Shown piece by piece: positions 17,716 to 27,235 of a DNA stretch of 64,000 nucleotides. The number at the start of each line of letters is the position of its first letter. Within the stretch, counting starts at the first letter, position 1. Origin of the DNA: Nitrospira sp. CG24E (GTDB lineage Bacteria; Nitrospirota; Nitrospiria; Nitrospirales; Nitrospiraceae); NCBI GenBank assembly GCA_002869895.2, contig NEWP02000011.1, positions 18,241 through 82,240 on the forward strand, read 5' to 3'. Both the position numbers and the translations under genes were made by a program. The notes under the pieces were generated by a model. It saw nothing but the letters and a program-made list of their open reading frames with translations. It was not told the DNA's origin and did not search any database.

Positions 17716-19416
17716 ATGCGAACCTCTCAGCTCTTAATCCCCACATTGCGGGAAGACCCGGGCGAGGCGGAAACTGCCAGCCATAAGCTCCTGCTCCGAG
17801 CCGGGCTCATTCGCAAGGTAGCGGCAGGCATCTACACCTATCTCCCGCTTGGCCTCCGGGTTATCAGAAAGGTTGAACAGATCATTCGAGAGGAAATGAA
17901 CCGGGCTGGCGCTCAGGAACTCCTCATGCCCATTGCCTCTCCAGCAGAATTGTGGCAGGAAACCGGTCGATGGAACTTCTATGGCAAAGAGCTGTTGCGC
18001 TTTCAGGATCGCCATGAGCGCGACTTCTGCTTAGGGCCGACCCATGAGGAAGTCATTACGGATTTATTTCGACGTGAGGTCCGTTCCTATCGGCAGATGC
18101 CGCTGAACTTCTATCAAATTCAAACGAAGTTTCGTGACGAAATACGCCCTCGCTTCGGTCTCATGCGGGGACGCGAGTTTATCATGAAGGATGCCTATAG
18201 CTTTGACCAAGACGAGGCAAGCGCCAAGCTCAGCTACCAGAAAATGTACGACGCCTATCATCGTATTTTCACACGCTGCGGCCTGACCTTCCGTGCCGTG
18301 GAGGCCGACACCGGTTTAATCGGTGGGAGTTCATCGCATGAGTTCATGGTGCTCGCCGATACCGGCGAAAACACCATCGTCTACAGCGATGGCGGCGCCT
18401 ATGCTGCCAACGTCGAACAGGCTGAAGTATTGCCCCCCACTGACATGGACACCGAGGCCCCGCGTCCTCTACAGACGGTGCAAACGCCTGGCTGCAGGAC
18501 GGTCGAAGAGGTCACGAAATTTTTGACCCTCTCCCCTACGCGCCTTGTCAAAACACTTCTCTATTCGACAGGGAACAGCGCGGTTGCCCTGTTGCTACGG
18601 GGGGACCACGAGGCAAATGAGGTGAAAATACGACGACTCCTCGGAGTGACGGATCTTGAGCTTGCAACCCCCAGCGTCGTCGAACAGATCACTGGCGCGC
18701 CAGTAGGGTTTGCCGGTCCCATCGGCCTCAAAGACATTCGTATTATTGCCGACCATGCGATCAAAGCCTTACGCAACGTAGTCGTCGGCGGCAATCGAGA
18801 CGATACGCACTATGTCGATGCAAATTGGGATCGCGATTTTCAGATAGAGCAGTTTGCCGATCTCCGTAGCGCTTGCGCAGGAGATCCGTCTCCGAGAAAG
18901 GACGGAACATTACGTGCGACAAGAGGCATTGAAGTCGGACATGTCTTCATGCTCGGAACCAAGTACAGTGAAAGCATGAACGCTTCTTTCCTGGATCTAC
19001 ACGGCAAGGAATGCCTCGCCGTCATGGGTTGCTACGGCATCGGTGTCGGACGTACAGCGGCAGCGGCAATCGAGCAGAATCACGACGCGAAAGGGATTAT
19101 CTGGCCCTTCCCGATTGCACCGTTCCACGTGCATCTCCTTCCCCTCACTCAGTCAGCCCAAACGGCTCAAGTCACCGCGCAACTCTATGCCGAACTGCAA
19201 ACAGCAGGATTCGAAGTACTTTGGGATGATCGAGACGAACGAGCTGGGGTGAAGTTCAACGATGCGGATCTTATGGGAGCCCCCTTCCAGATCGTCGTCG
19301 GAGACAAGGGGCTTGCCGATGGAGTCGTCGAGGTCAAGACCCGTAAAGACGGGATGAAGCTCAAACTGCCTCCCGCTCAAGTCGCCGCCCATCTGACCCG
19401 CACACAGGCGATCTGA
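17716..19416 (+). CDS. proS: Prolyl-tRNA synthetase
   Basis: The class II motifs are visible: motif 2 around [21 protein letters not shown] and motif 3 GIGVGRT near residue 440. An editing (INS) domain lies between them, giving the bacterial-type length of 566 residues. A C-terminal anticodon-binding domain ends the protein. It closes the uppS cluster, 42 bases after rseP. Confidence 0.96.
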   Translation: MRTSQLLIPTLREDPGEAETASHKLLLRAGLIRKVAAGIYTYLPLGLRVIRKVEQIIREEMNRAGAQELLMPIASPAELWQETGRWNFYGKELLRFQDRHERDFCLGPTHEEVITDLFRREVRSYRQMPLNFYQIQTKFRDEIRPRFGLMRGREFIMKDAYSFDQDEASAKLSYQKMYDAYHRIFTRCGLTFRAVEADTGLIGGSSSHEFMVLADTGENTIVYSDGGAYAANVEQAEVLPPTDMDTEAPRPLQTVQTPGCRTVEEVTKFLTLSPTRLVKTLLYSTGNSAVALLLRGDHEANEVKIRRLLGVTDLELATPSVVEQITGAPVGFAGPIGLKDIRIIADHAIKALRNVVVGGNRDDTHYVDANWDRDFQIEQFADLRSACAGDPSPRKDGTLRATRGIEVGHVFMLGTKYSESMNASFLDLHGKECLAVMGCYGIGVGRTAAAAIEQNHDAKGIIWPFPIAPFHVHLLPLTQSAQTAQVTAQLYAELQTAGFEVLWDDRDERAGVKFNDADLMGAPFQIVVGDKGLADGVVEVKTRKDGMKLKLPPAQVAAHLTRTQAI

Positions 19417-19629
19417 GAATCCCATTGTCCAGAGCGGATTTGTCTATCGTGCCGCTTCGGTAACATTGCCAGTCCGAAACAGCCTTTTCCTTGCCTTCCA
19501 TCCCTGATCAGCTAGACTGAACTTCAATCGCTGCCTTAGAACACGTGTGGTCGCGTGGATCACACTCGCTCCACACTGGGCATAGGAATCAGGCGTCGCC
19601 CTTCGTGTCGATGGTCAGGAGCCCATGTA

Positions 19630-21954
19630 ATGCAGGCCAATCCCATCCCGCAAAATCTTCAAGAACTTCAGCAGAAAGTGGCATTCGCCGAAAACGTCAA
19701 ACGAATTACGGAACAGATCCTCGCGGCCAGCGATCTCGACCATATTCTTCTCGATATGCGCAAAGAAATTCTCAGCATATTCGATGCTGAAGCCGTCAAC
19801 ATCTTTGCCTTCGATCCGGACAAAAAAGAAATCTTCTCAAAGGTAACTCATATCGACAGTGTCGAAGAATTTCGCATTCCCATTACAGAACAAAGCTTGG
19901 CTGGGTTCTGCGCAAAGTATCTCCGCCCTGTGAGTATTGCCGACGCCTACAACATACCTGAGCTCCAAGCAGTACATCCCTCTCTCATCCATGACAGTTC
20001 CTACGACAAACGAACAGGATTCAAGACAAAACAAGTCCTGACCTACCCGATCGTAGCGGATAACAAGTATTTGATGGGTGTGTTTCAGCTCCTTAATAAG
20101 AAAAGCGGGACACGATTCACACGCAAAGATGAAGAATCGGTCGCGGAAATCTCGAAGGCACTTGGCATCGCCCTCTTCAATTTACGGAAAATCGCAAAAA
20201 AGAACCCAACCAAGTTCGACCTTCTCGTCACAAGCAACCGCATTACGCAGAACGACTTGGATCAGGCGATTGCCGAGTCAAAAAAAGGCGTATCGGATTT
20301 TGAAAGTATTCTGATCGAGCGATACAAGGTACCGAAACTCGAAATCGGCAAGTCACTCGCTCAGTTTCACAAATGCCCTTACATTGAGTACAGCGATCGA
20401 ACCCTGGTCGATATCGAACTTCTGAAAAATTTGAACGTCGATTATCTCAAGAAAAATCATTGGATGCCTCTCAAGCGGGACCGGACCGCCATCGAGATTT
20501 TGACGGACGACCCGAGCGATCTTGACCGTGTCGCAGATATTAAGAGAACCTTCCCCGGTCTTAACATTCGCTTTGCGATCAGCCTACGCCGTGATATCTC
20601 CCAATTCCTCGGCTCCGCCACAGGACAAGGGCAAAGCGATACAGGCAGTACAAGGAAGCTAGACGAAAACGTCTCCGATATTCTCGGCGAACTCGTCAAC
20701 GAAGCCCAGGAGGCATCCGCTGCGGATGAGTCAGGAGGCGGGCTCGACGAAAACGACAATGCTATCGTGCGATTGGCCAATCAGATCATCGCCGATGCCT
20801 ATCGACAGGGCGCTTCCGATATTCACGTAGAGCCTTACGGCGAAAAACGTGAAACGCTTGTCCGTTTCCGTGTCGACGGCGACTGTTTCGAATACATGAA
20901 GATTCCGCAAAGCTATCGACGCGCTATCGTATCGCGACTGAAAATTATGGCCAGCCTCGACATCGCAGAACGGCGCAAACCCCAGGACGGCAAGATCAAA
21001 TTCAAACTGTCTGACAGCAAGGAAATCGAGCTGCGCGTCGCAACTATTCCAACCGCCGGCTATAACGAGGACGTGGTCATGCGTCTACTTGCAGCGAGTG
21101 AGCCTTTGCCCCTCGACAAGATGGGGTTTTCGGACCGGAATCTCGCAGCAATCAAGGTTATCGCAGCGAAACCCTACGGCATCATTCTCTGCGTCGGTCC
21201 AACCGGGTCAGGGAAAACCACCACCCTGCACTCCGTGCTCGGGTTCATCAACACACCAGACATTAAGATCTGGACAGCGGAAGATCCCGTCGAAATCACG
21301 CAATACGGACTCCGGCAGGTTCAAGTTCAGCCGAAAATTGATTTCACTTTTGCCAAAGCAATGCGCGCATTTCTCCGAGCCGACCCAGACGTGATCATGG
21401 TCGGTGAAATGAGAGACAAAGAAACCGCCGAGATCGGCATCGAGGCCTCATTGACCGGACACCTTGTCATGAGCACCCTCCATACAAACAGTGCGGTGGA
21501 GACCGTCACGCGACTGTTGGATATGGGCTGCGATTCGTTTAGTTTTGCCGATGCGATGTTGGGAGTCCTTGCCCAGCGCCTTACCCGAAGGATTTGCAAA
21601 GACTGCAAGGAACAGTACGTGGGGACAGCCATAGAATATGAAGAAATCCGCCAGGGCTATGGCCCAGAACATTGGGACAAACTCGGCATCCCACAAGACA
21701 ACACATTTCGCCTGGCCCGTGGGAAGGGATGTGAAACCTGCAATCGCACCGGCTTCAAAGGACGCGTGGCCCTGCACGAGTTGCTACTGGGATCGGACAA
21801 TGTTAAACGCATGATACAGGCGAAAGCGAAGACCGAAGAAATGCTACAGGCTGCTATTCAAGAGGGTATGACCACCCTCATGCAAGATGGAGTGCAGAAG
21901 GCCCTACTCGGCCAGACCACGTTCAAAGAAGTCAAGGCCGTGGCAATTAAGTAG
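19630..21954 (+). CDS. PilB/GspE-type assembly ATPase with N-terminal GAF domain
   Basis: The order of domains is a GAF sensor domain (about residues 10-165), a GspE/PilB N-terminal domain (about 185-330) and the secretion ATPase domain. The ATPase part has Walker A GPTGSGKTTT near residue 523, the Walker B region RADPDVIMVGEMRD and a four-cysteine zinc site (CKDC and CETC). Such ATPases power type IV pilus or type II secretion assembly. The GAF domain could couple this to a small ligand such as a cyclic nucleotide. The ATG at 19630 has CAGGAG upstream. No pilus genes adjoin, though a PilZ protein follows. Confidence 0.88.
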   Translation: MQANPIPQNLQELQQKVAFAENVKRITEQILAASDLDHILLDMRKEILSIFDAEAVNIFAFDPDKKEIFSKVTHIDSVEEFRIPITEQSLAGFCAKYLRPVSIADAYNIPELQAVHPSLIHDSSYDKRTGFKTKQVLTYPIVADNKYLMGVFQLLNKKSGTRFTRKDEESVAEISKALGIALFNLRKIAKKNPTKFDLLVTSNRITQNDLDQAIAESKKGVSDFESILIERYKVPKLEIGKSLAQFHKCPYIEYSDRTLVDIELLKNLNVDYLKKNHWMPLKRDRTAIEILTDDPSDLDRVADIKRTFPGLNIRFAISLRRDISQFLGSATGQGQSDTGSTRKLDENVSDILGELVNEAQEASAADESGGGLDENDNAIVRLANQIIADAYRQGASDIHVEPYGEKRETLVRFRVDGDCFEYMKIPQSYRRAIVSRLKIMASLDIAERRKPQDGKIKFKLSDSKEIELRVATIPTAGYNEDVVMRLLAASEPLPLDKMGFSDRNLAAIKVIAAKPYGIILCVGPTGSGKTTTLHSVLGFINTPDIKIWTAEDPVEITQYGLRQVQVQPKIDFTFAKAMRAFLRADPDVIMVGEMRDKETAEIGIEASLTGHLVMSTLHTNSAVETVTRLLDMGCDSFSFADAMLGVLAQRLTRRICKDCKEQYVGTAIEYEEIRQGYGPEHWDKLGIPQDNTFRLARGKGCETCNRTGFKGRVALHELLLGSDNVKRMIQAKAKTEEMLQAAIQEGMTTLMQDGVQKALLGQTTFKEVKAVAIK

Positions 21955-22267
21955 TCAGATTTGGAAACGCGCGTCTCACCAACCACGGGGAACACGTTAT
22001 CCTATAACTTCACCTCACGCCCATACCCGCTCGCCCCTTCGCTTACATCGTTACAACGGTACGAGCCGCGAACTGGTCAAGCGATCTGATCTATTTCTCA
22101 CCCACCCCATCGGCATAGATAGGCATATTGGTTCTGCCTAGCAACTTGACGCATGACTGGGGCGCTCCCCACTCTGTCCCTCATGAGAAGACGGGCTACA
22201 AAGAACTGTAGGTAAGAATCAACCTATTCCAGGCTGTGGGGCAGGTGAAGAAACTTACGCCACAAGG

Positions 22268-22651
22268 CTAGGCGGCGGTTGCTGACAAGATAGCCACGTA
22301 CTTCTTGAGACGAATCTGTGCTGCAGGCGACAATTCTGTAAACGCCAGTCCGCAGAACTGATCCTTTGTCCATCGTACTGTGGCAACCGCGATATCCGCA
22401 GGCTTGATTTGCTTGGGAAGATGCAGGCTCAATGTGACTTCGTCTCCTGGTCTGATCTCTGCCTCCGTACTCACTCGGGCGCCGCGTACGGAAAGATCAT
22501 AGACCACGCCCAAGTCGATACCAGCCCTCCTTAACCAACGACGAGGCTGGCAATGGGACAGAGCACAGACAAACGGAGCAGAGATGCGGACACGAGGATG
22601 CTTGCGGAATCTATTCAACACAATAGATCGTTGTGAGGTCTGTTCCATCAA
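22268..22651 (-). CDS. PilZ-domain protein
   Basis: The 127 residues contain the c-di-GMP-binding signatures of PilZ domains: the KHPRVR motif near residue 18 and the DLSVRGA motif near residue 52. It is a single-domain protein, so it probably acts as an adaptor. It is convergent with the GAF-PilB gene, which makes a link to pilus or secretion control plausible but unproven. Two start codons lie together at the N terminus, so the start could shift by one residue. Confidence 0.85.
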   Translation of the reverse strand: MMEQTSQRSIVLNRFRKHPRVRISAPFVCALSHCQPRRWLRRAGIDLGVVYDLSVRGARVSTEAEIRPGDEVTLSLHLPKQIKPADIAVATVRWTKDQFCGLAFTELSPAAQIRLKKYVAILSATAA

Positions 22652-23288
22652 GCGTCCCCTACCACGATTCTACCGTACATCAGAAATTGTCATTCGCAAA
22701 AACAAATCTCAAATGAAACAACCAATTATTCGCGCGCAGTGATGAGCTTCTCTGCCAGACCATCCGTTCAAAGTCTCTACCCGCACGGGTTCTCCCTTAC
22801 TAAATTTGACTTCTGACGCCTCTACCCCGATACCGTTTCAACCCCTGGTGCCTTGGTGATTACGCTCTTGCCATTCCACCAACCACGGAATTATGAGTAC
22901 TACTTGCCGGCCTTCGTGCAAGTATTCTAACGCTTGAATCAATTGAGGCCCGTTGGCGGCACCGTGAACAAGGAAAGGGTCAATACCGTCAACAAGAGGT
23001 TTAGCAAATTTTTTATATACTTAGCTAAATACCCTATTTGACTCATCACCATAGCCCATGGTATTGTGACTGACTAAATGAGCTAGCATTACCCCGCGCG
23101 CGCCTCTAGTTTACTCGATTGTCTCAGCGCGATCTTGCAGAGATGTTCCTCAACGTTCCTCTATTTCTTGCATCTGCGTATATGGCAGGAAGATGGGTGG
23201 AATGATTTTGGTCTTTTAATCTGATATCCACATCTCCTTCCATTCGATGTTCACGCTTGGAGATGCCAGGTTCTACTAAGGAGCACAC
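22652..23288. other. 637-bp non-coding stretch with an AT-rich patch
   Basis: No reading frame with a credible start was found. The region is more AT-rich than its surroundings around 22995-23060, where TTTAGC (23000-23005) and GCTAAA (23024-23029) form a small inverted repeat around a T-rich run. It ends in the leader of the small basic-protein gene at 23289. I see no tRNA or known RNA. Confidence 0.4.
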
Positions 23289-23576
23289 ATGAAGCTATCC
23301 ACTGGGTGGCGCGCCGACAAGACGAGGAAGAACCGAGCCCGGGCAACACGGAAACCAAAAATCCGATGGGAAGTGCTCGGACTTCCAGGCCCTTTGGATA
23401 CCAGTCTAACCACGTCTATGGAAGATATTCGCCAACAGGTCTCCAACATGGCAAGCCGTGGGTTCGGCCAAGGTACCCGTGCTCGTACAGCTGAACGAGA
23501 AGCAAAAGCCGTTAATTACGTTCCTGTGCCAGGCGGCAAAAGACGTCGTGGAGCGACGGAATCGTCCAAATCCTAG
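23289..23576 (+). CDS. Small basic hypothetical protein, 95 aa
   Basis: An AAGGAG motif lies seven bases before the ATG. The product is rich in Arg and Lys at both ends, with a KTRKNRARATRKPK stretch near the start. Its middle part, about 35 residues, contains WEVLGLPGPLDTSLTTSMED. I do not recognise the family. Nucleic-acid binding is suggested only by charge. A second small basic ORF follows 66 bases downstream and may belong to the same transcript. Confidence 0.55.
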   Translation: MKLSTGWRADKTRKNRARATRKPKIRWEVLGLPGPLDTSLTTSMEDIRQQVSNMASRGFGQGTRARTAEREAKAVNYVPVPGGKRRRGATESSKS

Positions 23577-23605
23577 GGCTAACAACCTTAACTAGCAGGC
23601 GATCC

Positions 23606-23624
23606 GCGACTCAATACGAGTCGC
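23606..23624 (+). promoter_or_regulatory. Hairpin just upstream of a ribosome-binding site
   Basis: GCGACTC (23606-23612) and GAGTCGC (23618-23624) form a perfect seven-base stem with a five-base loop. It ends six bases before the AAGGAGG at 23631. No U-run follows, so it is unlikely to be a terminator and could modulate translation of the ATC-start ORF. Confidence 0.45.
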
Positions 23625-23642
23625 CACGCAAAGGAGGGCATC

Positions 23643-23831
23643 ATCGGACGAGCAGGAAAAACAACAATCGCAAAACGAGACCGCGAAAAAGCGAAGCAAA
23701 TGCAGCGGCGCGAGAAAGATACCCGTCGTGAACTGCGCAAAACTGAAAAGCCCGCTCGCCCCGTGAATACCGAGGGAGAAGATCCTGATTTGGCAGGACT
23801 GCAGTGGGGCCCACAGGAACCGCTGTATTAG
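23643..23831 (+). CDS. Small basic protein, 62 aa, apparently initiated at ATC
   Basis: A near-perfect AAGGAGG (23631-23637) is followed five bases later by ATC ATC-type codons and an uninterrupted frame to TAG at 23829. The frame is open upstream only to a TAA at 23589 and contains no ATG, GTG or TTG before the ribosome-binding site. The first ATG is at codon 20. The product has a GRAGKTTIAKRDREKAKQ start, a Lys/Arg-rich middle and ends DPDLAGLQWGPQEPLY. This resembles small basic proteins seen in several phyla that have a DPD-AG-GPQ tail. That recollection is unverified. Confidence 0.5.
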   Translation: MGRAGKTTIAKRDREKAKQMQRREKDTRRELRKTEKPARPVNTEGEDPDLAGLQWGPQEPLY

Positions 23832-23961
23832 GGAATACTGTACGTGGCAACCCACGGTTTAAATCATTCCCCGCTTAGCATGAACACCGGGCTGACAACC
23901 TGAGCAACGCCAAAACTCTCTAAGCTGTCATCTCCCAACCCTAAACTCTGCCAGCAAAAAG

Positions 23962-25215
23962 CTAGCCTCTCTCCCGTACGGTAGGGCTCGGCTGGTGCTG
24001 ACGCCGACCCTCACCTGGACGCCCCCAGCGCTGGCGGCCATTTCCTGGCCCCTCAGTGCCAGCCCTGGAATGGGGACGATCACTTGGACGGGAACTCCCC
24101 TCAGCCAACGGCACGGGATGCCCCAGCAATGTTTCAATCGCACGCAACTGATCACGCTCCTCGGACGTCACAAAACTTGTGGCTCGCCCGGTCATCTTCA
24201 TCCGCGCAGTCCGTCCGATACGATGGATATAATCCTCCGGACAATTCGGCAAGTCATAATTCACAACATGACTGATATTCGCCACATCAATCCCACGGGC
24301 TGCAATATCCGTCGCGACGAGAATTCTGACCTGCCCTCGTTTAAATCCGTTGAGAGCACGAAGTCGCTGAGGCAAACTGAGGTCTCCGTGGATAACCGCG
24401 ACGCGCTGACCGGCCTGTTCAAGCGTCTGGCCGAGTCGATCAACCCGACTCTTCGTCCGAGCGAATACGAGGACAGTCCCTCGTTCCGCTACCAGCAAAG
24501 ACACCAACAGATTCGTCTTCTCATGGGAGGCGGTGTGGTACACCGCCTGAGATACACCCTCAGCGGTTGTTGAGGGGGGGGTAATCATCACATGAACGGC
24601 ACTGTTCAGGCTTGCTTGAACGAGGCGGGTGACATCCGTCGGAATCGTGGCGGAAAATAGCAACGTCTGTCTTTCGATCGGCAATGCGTCAAGAATTTGA
24701 TTAATCTGTGGAGCAAATCCCATATCAAGCATGCGGTCTGCCTCATCCAGAACCAGGATTTTAATCGGGGCTAAATTGACCGTGCCGTTCCACATATGGT
24801 CTAACAAGCGCCCCGGCGTGGCAACCAGTATATTGGGCTGTTGGCGTAATCCTCTTATCTGGGCTTGCATATCGCTCCCTCCGACAATAACCGTGGCCGA
24901 GATGCCATGGCTCCGACCGAGTTTTTCGATCGTACCGAGAATCTGCAAGGCCAGCTCACGTGTCGGCGAAAGAACCAAGGCCTGCGGTTGACCTTTTGGT
25001 AAGCCCGCGAGGCGTTCGATCATAGGGATCACAAATGCTGCGGTCTTTCCTGTACCGGTTTGCGCACAACCGATGACATCTCGGCCCTCAAGAGCCGGCG
25101 GAATGGCCTGCGCTTGAATGGGAGTGGGAACCAGCAAACCGGCTGTCGTCAAGTCCCGCAAGAGCGGTTCAGACAGACCGAGGGTGTGAAAACTCGTGTG
25201 AACAGACGTATCCAC
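23962..25215 (-). CDS. DEAD-box RNA helicase, RhlE-like
   Basis: All core motifs are present: the Q motif region, AQTGTGKTA (motif I), PTRELA, LDEAD (motif II), SATIP (motif III), and HRIGRTARM (motif VI). After the helicase core a Pro/Arg/Gly-rich tail of about 45 residues follows, as in RhlE-type enzymes acting in ribosome assembly and RNA decay. Translation starts at a GTG with AAAGGA upstream. A large hairpin and an insertion sequence lie upstream of the gene. Confidence 0.92.
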   Translation of the reverse strand: MDTSVHTSFHTLGLSEPLLRDLTTAGLLVPTPIQAQAIPPALEGRDVIGCAQTGTGKTAAFVIPMIERLAGLPKGQPQALVLSPTRELALQILGTIEKLGRSHGISATVIVGGSDMQAQIRGLRQQPNILVATPGRLLDHMWNGTVNLAPIKILVLDEADRMLDMGFAPQINQILDALPIERQTLLFSATIPTDVTRLVQASLNSAVHVMITPPSTTAEGVSQAVYHTASHEKTNLLVSLLVAERGTVLVFARTKSRVDRLGQTLEQAGQRVAVIHGDLSLPQRLRALNGFKRGQVRILVATDIAARGIDVANISHVVNYDLPNCPEDYIHRIGRTARMKMTGRATSFVTSEERDQLRAIETLLGHPVPLAEGSSRPSDRPHSRAGTEGPGNGRQRWGRPGEGRRQHQPSPTVRERG

Positions 25216-25339
25216 TACACTATCCTTTCAGTGTGATCGCATTAAGACGGGATCAGAGAGCCGAGGGGGGAGAAACCGAGAAGGCATCAACTCCGACAGG
25301 ACCTGGTCGCGATGCGATCGCGAAGTCCGTTATGGTGTA

Positions 25340-25387
25340 TACAGTCGTGCCACCGGACTACTGCGACAACGATGTAGCACGACTGTA
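25340..25387. repeat. Perfect 11-bp inverted repeat with 26-base loop
   Basis: TACAGTCGTGC (25340-25350) and GCACGACTGTA (25377-25387) are exact complements. The structure lies between the helicase start (25215) and the left end of the insertion sequence (25422). It may be part of the helicase leader or a separate element. Confidence 0.55.
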
Positions 25388-25421
25388 CAGCATACCCTCC
25401 TATGCGTCAACTCTTAGCCTC

Positions 25422-26852
25422 TTCCAATATGAAATGAGTCTGAACGGGGGTGCGTATTTCCAACGGGAAATGAGTCTGAGCGACTGACGGTCTGAATCGG
25501 TCATGATGCCCGGCATGGTGATCGACATGGATGAAGTGAAGCTGCATACAGTGGCGCAGGTCAAAGCGTTTCTAGCTGGGACGCCTGACCTGGCGCTGAC
25601 GGTGCCCAAGGCGGAACACTATGGATTCATTGAGCGAGTGTTGAAGCGATTCGGCTATCCCCCGCTGTCGCGGCCCGACAAAGGCGTGGTGCTGCGCTAT
25701 CTTGTACGCATGACTGGCCTGTCGCGGCAGCAGGTGACACGGCTGGTCCAACGCTATCGCCAACACGGGCGGGTGGTGAAGCGGTATCGTCCTCCCACGC
25801 ACGGGTTCCCCCGCCGCTTTGATGCCACGGACACAGCCCTACTGGCCGAGATGGACGCGCTGCACAGTACGCTCTCGGGCCCAGCCACCAAGAAGCTGAT
25901 GGAACGCGCCTTCCTGGTATTTGGCGAAGCGCGATTCGCACGGCTGGCGGGGATCTCGGTCTCGCATCTGTACAACTTGCGTGGGGGGAAGGCGTATCGG
26001 GACACACGGCGGCATTGGACGAAGACGCGCCCGACCGGGATCCCCATTGGACAACGCCGCGCCCCACAGCCGAAGGGAGCGCCAGGCTACATCCGCATTG
26101 ACAGTGTGCATCAAGGCGATCAGGACGGGAAGAAAGGGGTGTACCACATCAATGCGGTGGACGGTGTGACCCAGTTCCAGCTTGTCGCCACCTGCGAAAA
26201 GATCAGCGAGGCGTATCTGCTCCCGGTCATCCGGCAACTGCTGGAGGAGTTTCCGTTCGTCATCCTGGGATTTCACGCGGACAACGGATCAGAATACGTC
26301 AACTACCAAGTCGCCACGCTGCTGGAGAAGCTGCGCATTGAGTTCACCAAGTCGCGGCCACGGCACGCCAACGATAACGCACTGGCGGAGTCCAAGAACG
26401 GGGCGGTGGTCCGCAAACATCTGGGCTACGCCCATATCCCGCAACAGTATGCGGGCAGGGTCAATGTGTTCTGTGCGGAGGTCCTGAATCCCTACGTCAA
26501 CTTCCACCGCCCCTGCTTCTTTCCAGAGACCATCACGGACGAGAAGGGGAAAGAGCGGAAGCGGTATCGCTATGCGCAGATGATGACGCCCTATGACAAG
26601 CTGAGATCGTTGCCGGAGGCGGCGGGATATCTCAAGCCGGGCGTGACGTTTACATGTCTGGATGCAACGGCCTCACGAATGAGCGACAATGAGGCGGCGA
26701 CAGCGCTCAACACAGCGCGACGGCAGGCAATTGCGCGTGAGCGAACCACGCACGCAAGACGGACGAAGCAAGGTACGAACCAGACCGAGACAGAACCGGG
26801 TACAGAGACTCAGATTCACCGATCGTCGTTCAGACTCATTCCTGTATTGGAA
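25422..26852 (+). mobile_element. Insertion sequence with imperfect terminal inverted repeats
   Basis: The left end has TTCCAATATGAAATGAG followed by TCTGAACG (25422-25446). The right end, read on the minus strand from 26852, has TTCCAATACAGGAATGAG followed by TCTGAACG. A second copy of the left motif lies at 25457-25482. The element holds one DDE transposase gene. I could not identify a target-site duplication, so the exact outer ends are approximate. Confidence 0.75.
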
Positions 26853-26888
26853 AATACTCTCTTTCAAAGGAAAAAACTTCGAAGATGA
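25503..26888 (+). CDS. DDE transposase (integrase-core/rve superfamily)
   Basis: An N-terminal helix-turn-helix region (about residues 55-90) precedes an integrase core. The core has the acidic triad in IRIDSVHQGD, HADNGSEYVN and the final Glu of HANDNALAESKNG. The length of 461 residues is like single-ORF elements of the IS481/IS1202 kind, though I cannot assign the family. The start could be the ATG at 25503 or one of two shortly after it. The frame runs through the right inverted repeat and stops 36 bases beyond it, so the last residues may be host-encoded. Confidence 0.85.
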   Translation: MMPGMVIDMDEVKLHTVAQVKAFLAGTPDLALTVPKAEHYGFIERVLKRFGYPPLSRPDKGVVLRYLVRMTGLSRQQVTRLVQRYRQHGRVVKRYRPPTHGFPRRFDATDTALLAEMDALHSTLSGPATKKLMERAFLVFGEARFARLAGISVSHLYNLRGGKAYRDTRRHWTKTRPTGIPIGQRRAPQPKGAPGYIRIDSVHQGDQDGKKGVYHINAVDGVTQFQLVATCEKISEAYLLPVIRQLLEEFPFVILGFHADNGSEYVNYQVATLLEKLRIEFTKSRPRHANDNALAESKNGAVVRKHLGYAHIPQQYAGRVNVFCAEVLNPYVNFHRPCFFPETITDEKGKERKRYRYAQMMTPYDKLRSLPEAAGYLKPGVTFTCLDATASRMSDNEAATALNTARRQAIARERTTHARRTKQGTNQTETEPGTETQIHRSSFRLIPVLENTLFQRKKLRR

Positions 26889-27235
26889 ATAGCGAACGTA
26901 TAACTTGGTCTCTACCTTCAGATTATTGGGCATCTATAAGAACTGCCACATTCGCTATCCCAGCCAGGCTGTGCTAAGGTAGCTCTAAACAAAGTCCGGT
27001 CACTACTCTATCCCTCGCGCCTTCCCTTCCCTCCTCTAATTTCTGCGCGACTGATTCTCTAGTTTCCGCCGTGCTGCGGGCACAAGTTTGCACAGAGCCT
27101 CGCAGTTCACCAGTCCGTTCGGCCCTGTGCAAATAGCTTGATCGGCAAACACAACGTGACGGTGCAGTGATTGATCGAGACAGAATCGCAGTTGGTGGCT
27201 CTTAGCGCTGTACGGCTACGAGACGACTATCCTGG
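26889..27235. other. Non-coding region upstream of the desaturase, with an inverted repeat
   Basis: No credible gene is seen. TTTGCACAG (27087-27095) and CTGTGCAAA (27125-27133) are exact complements separated by 29 bases, about 100 bases before the desaturase start. This could be an operator or a leader hairpin. Confidence 0.45.
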
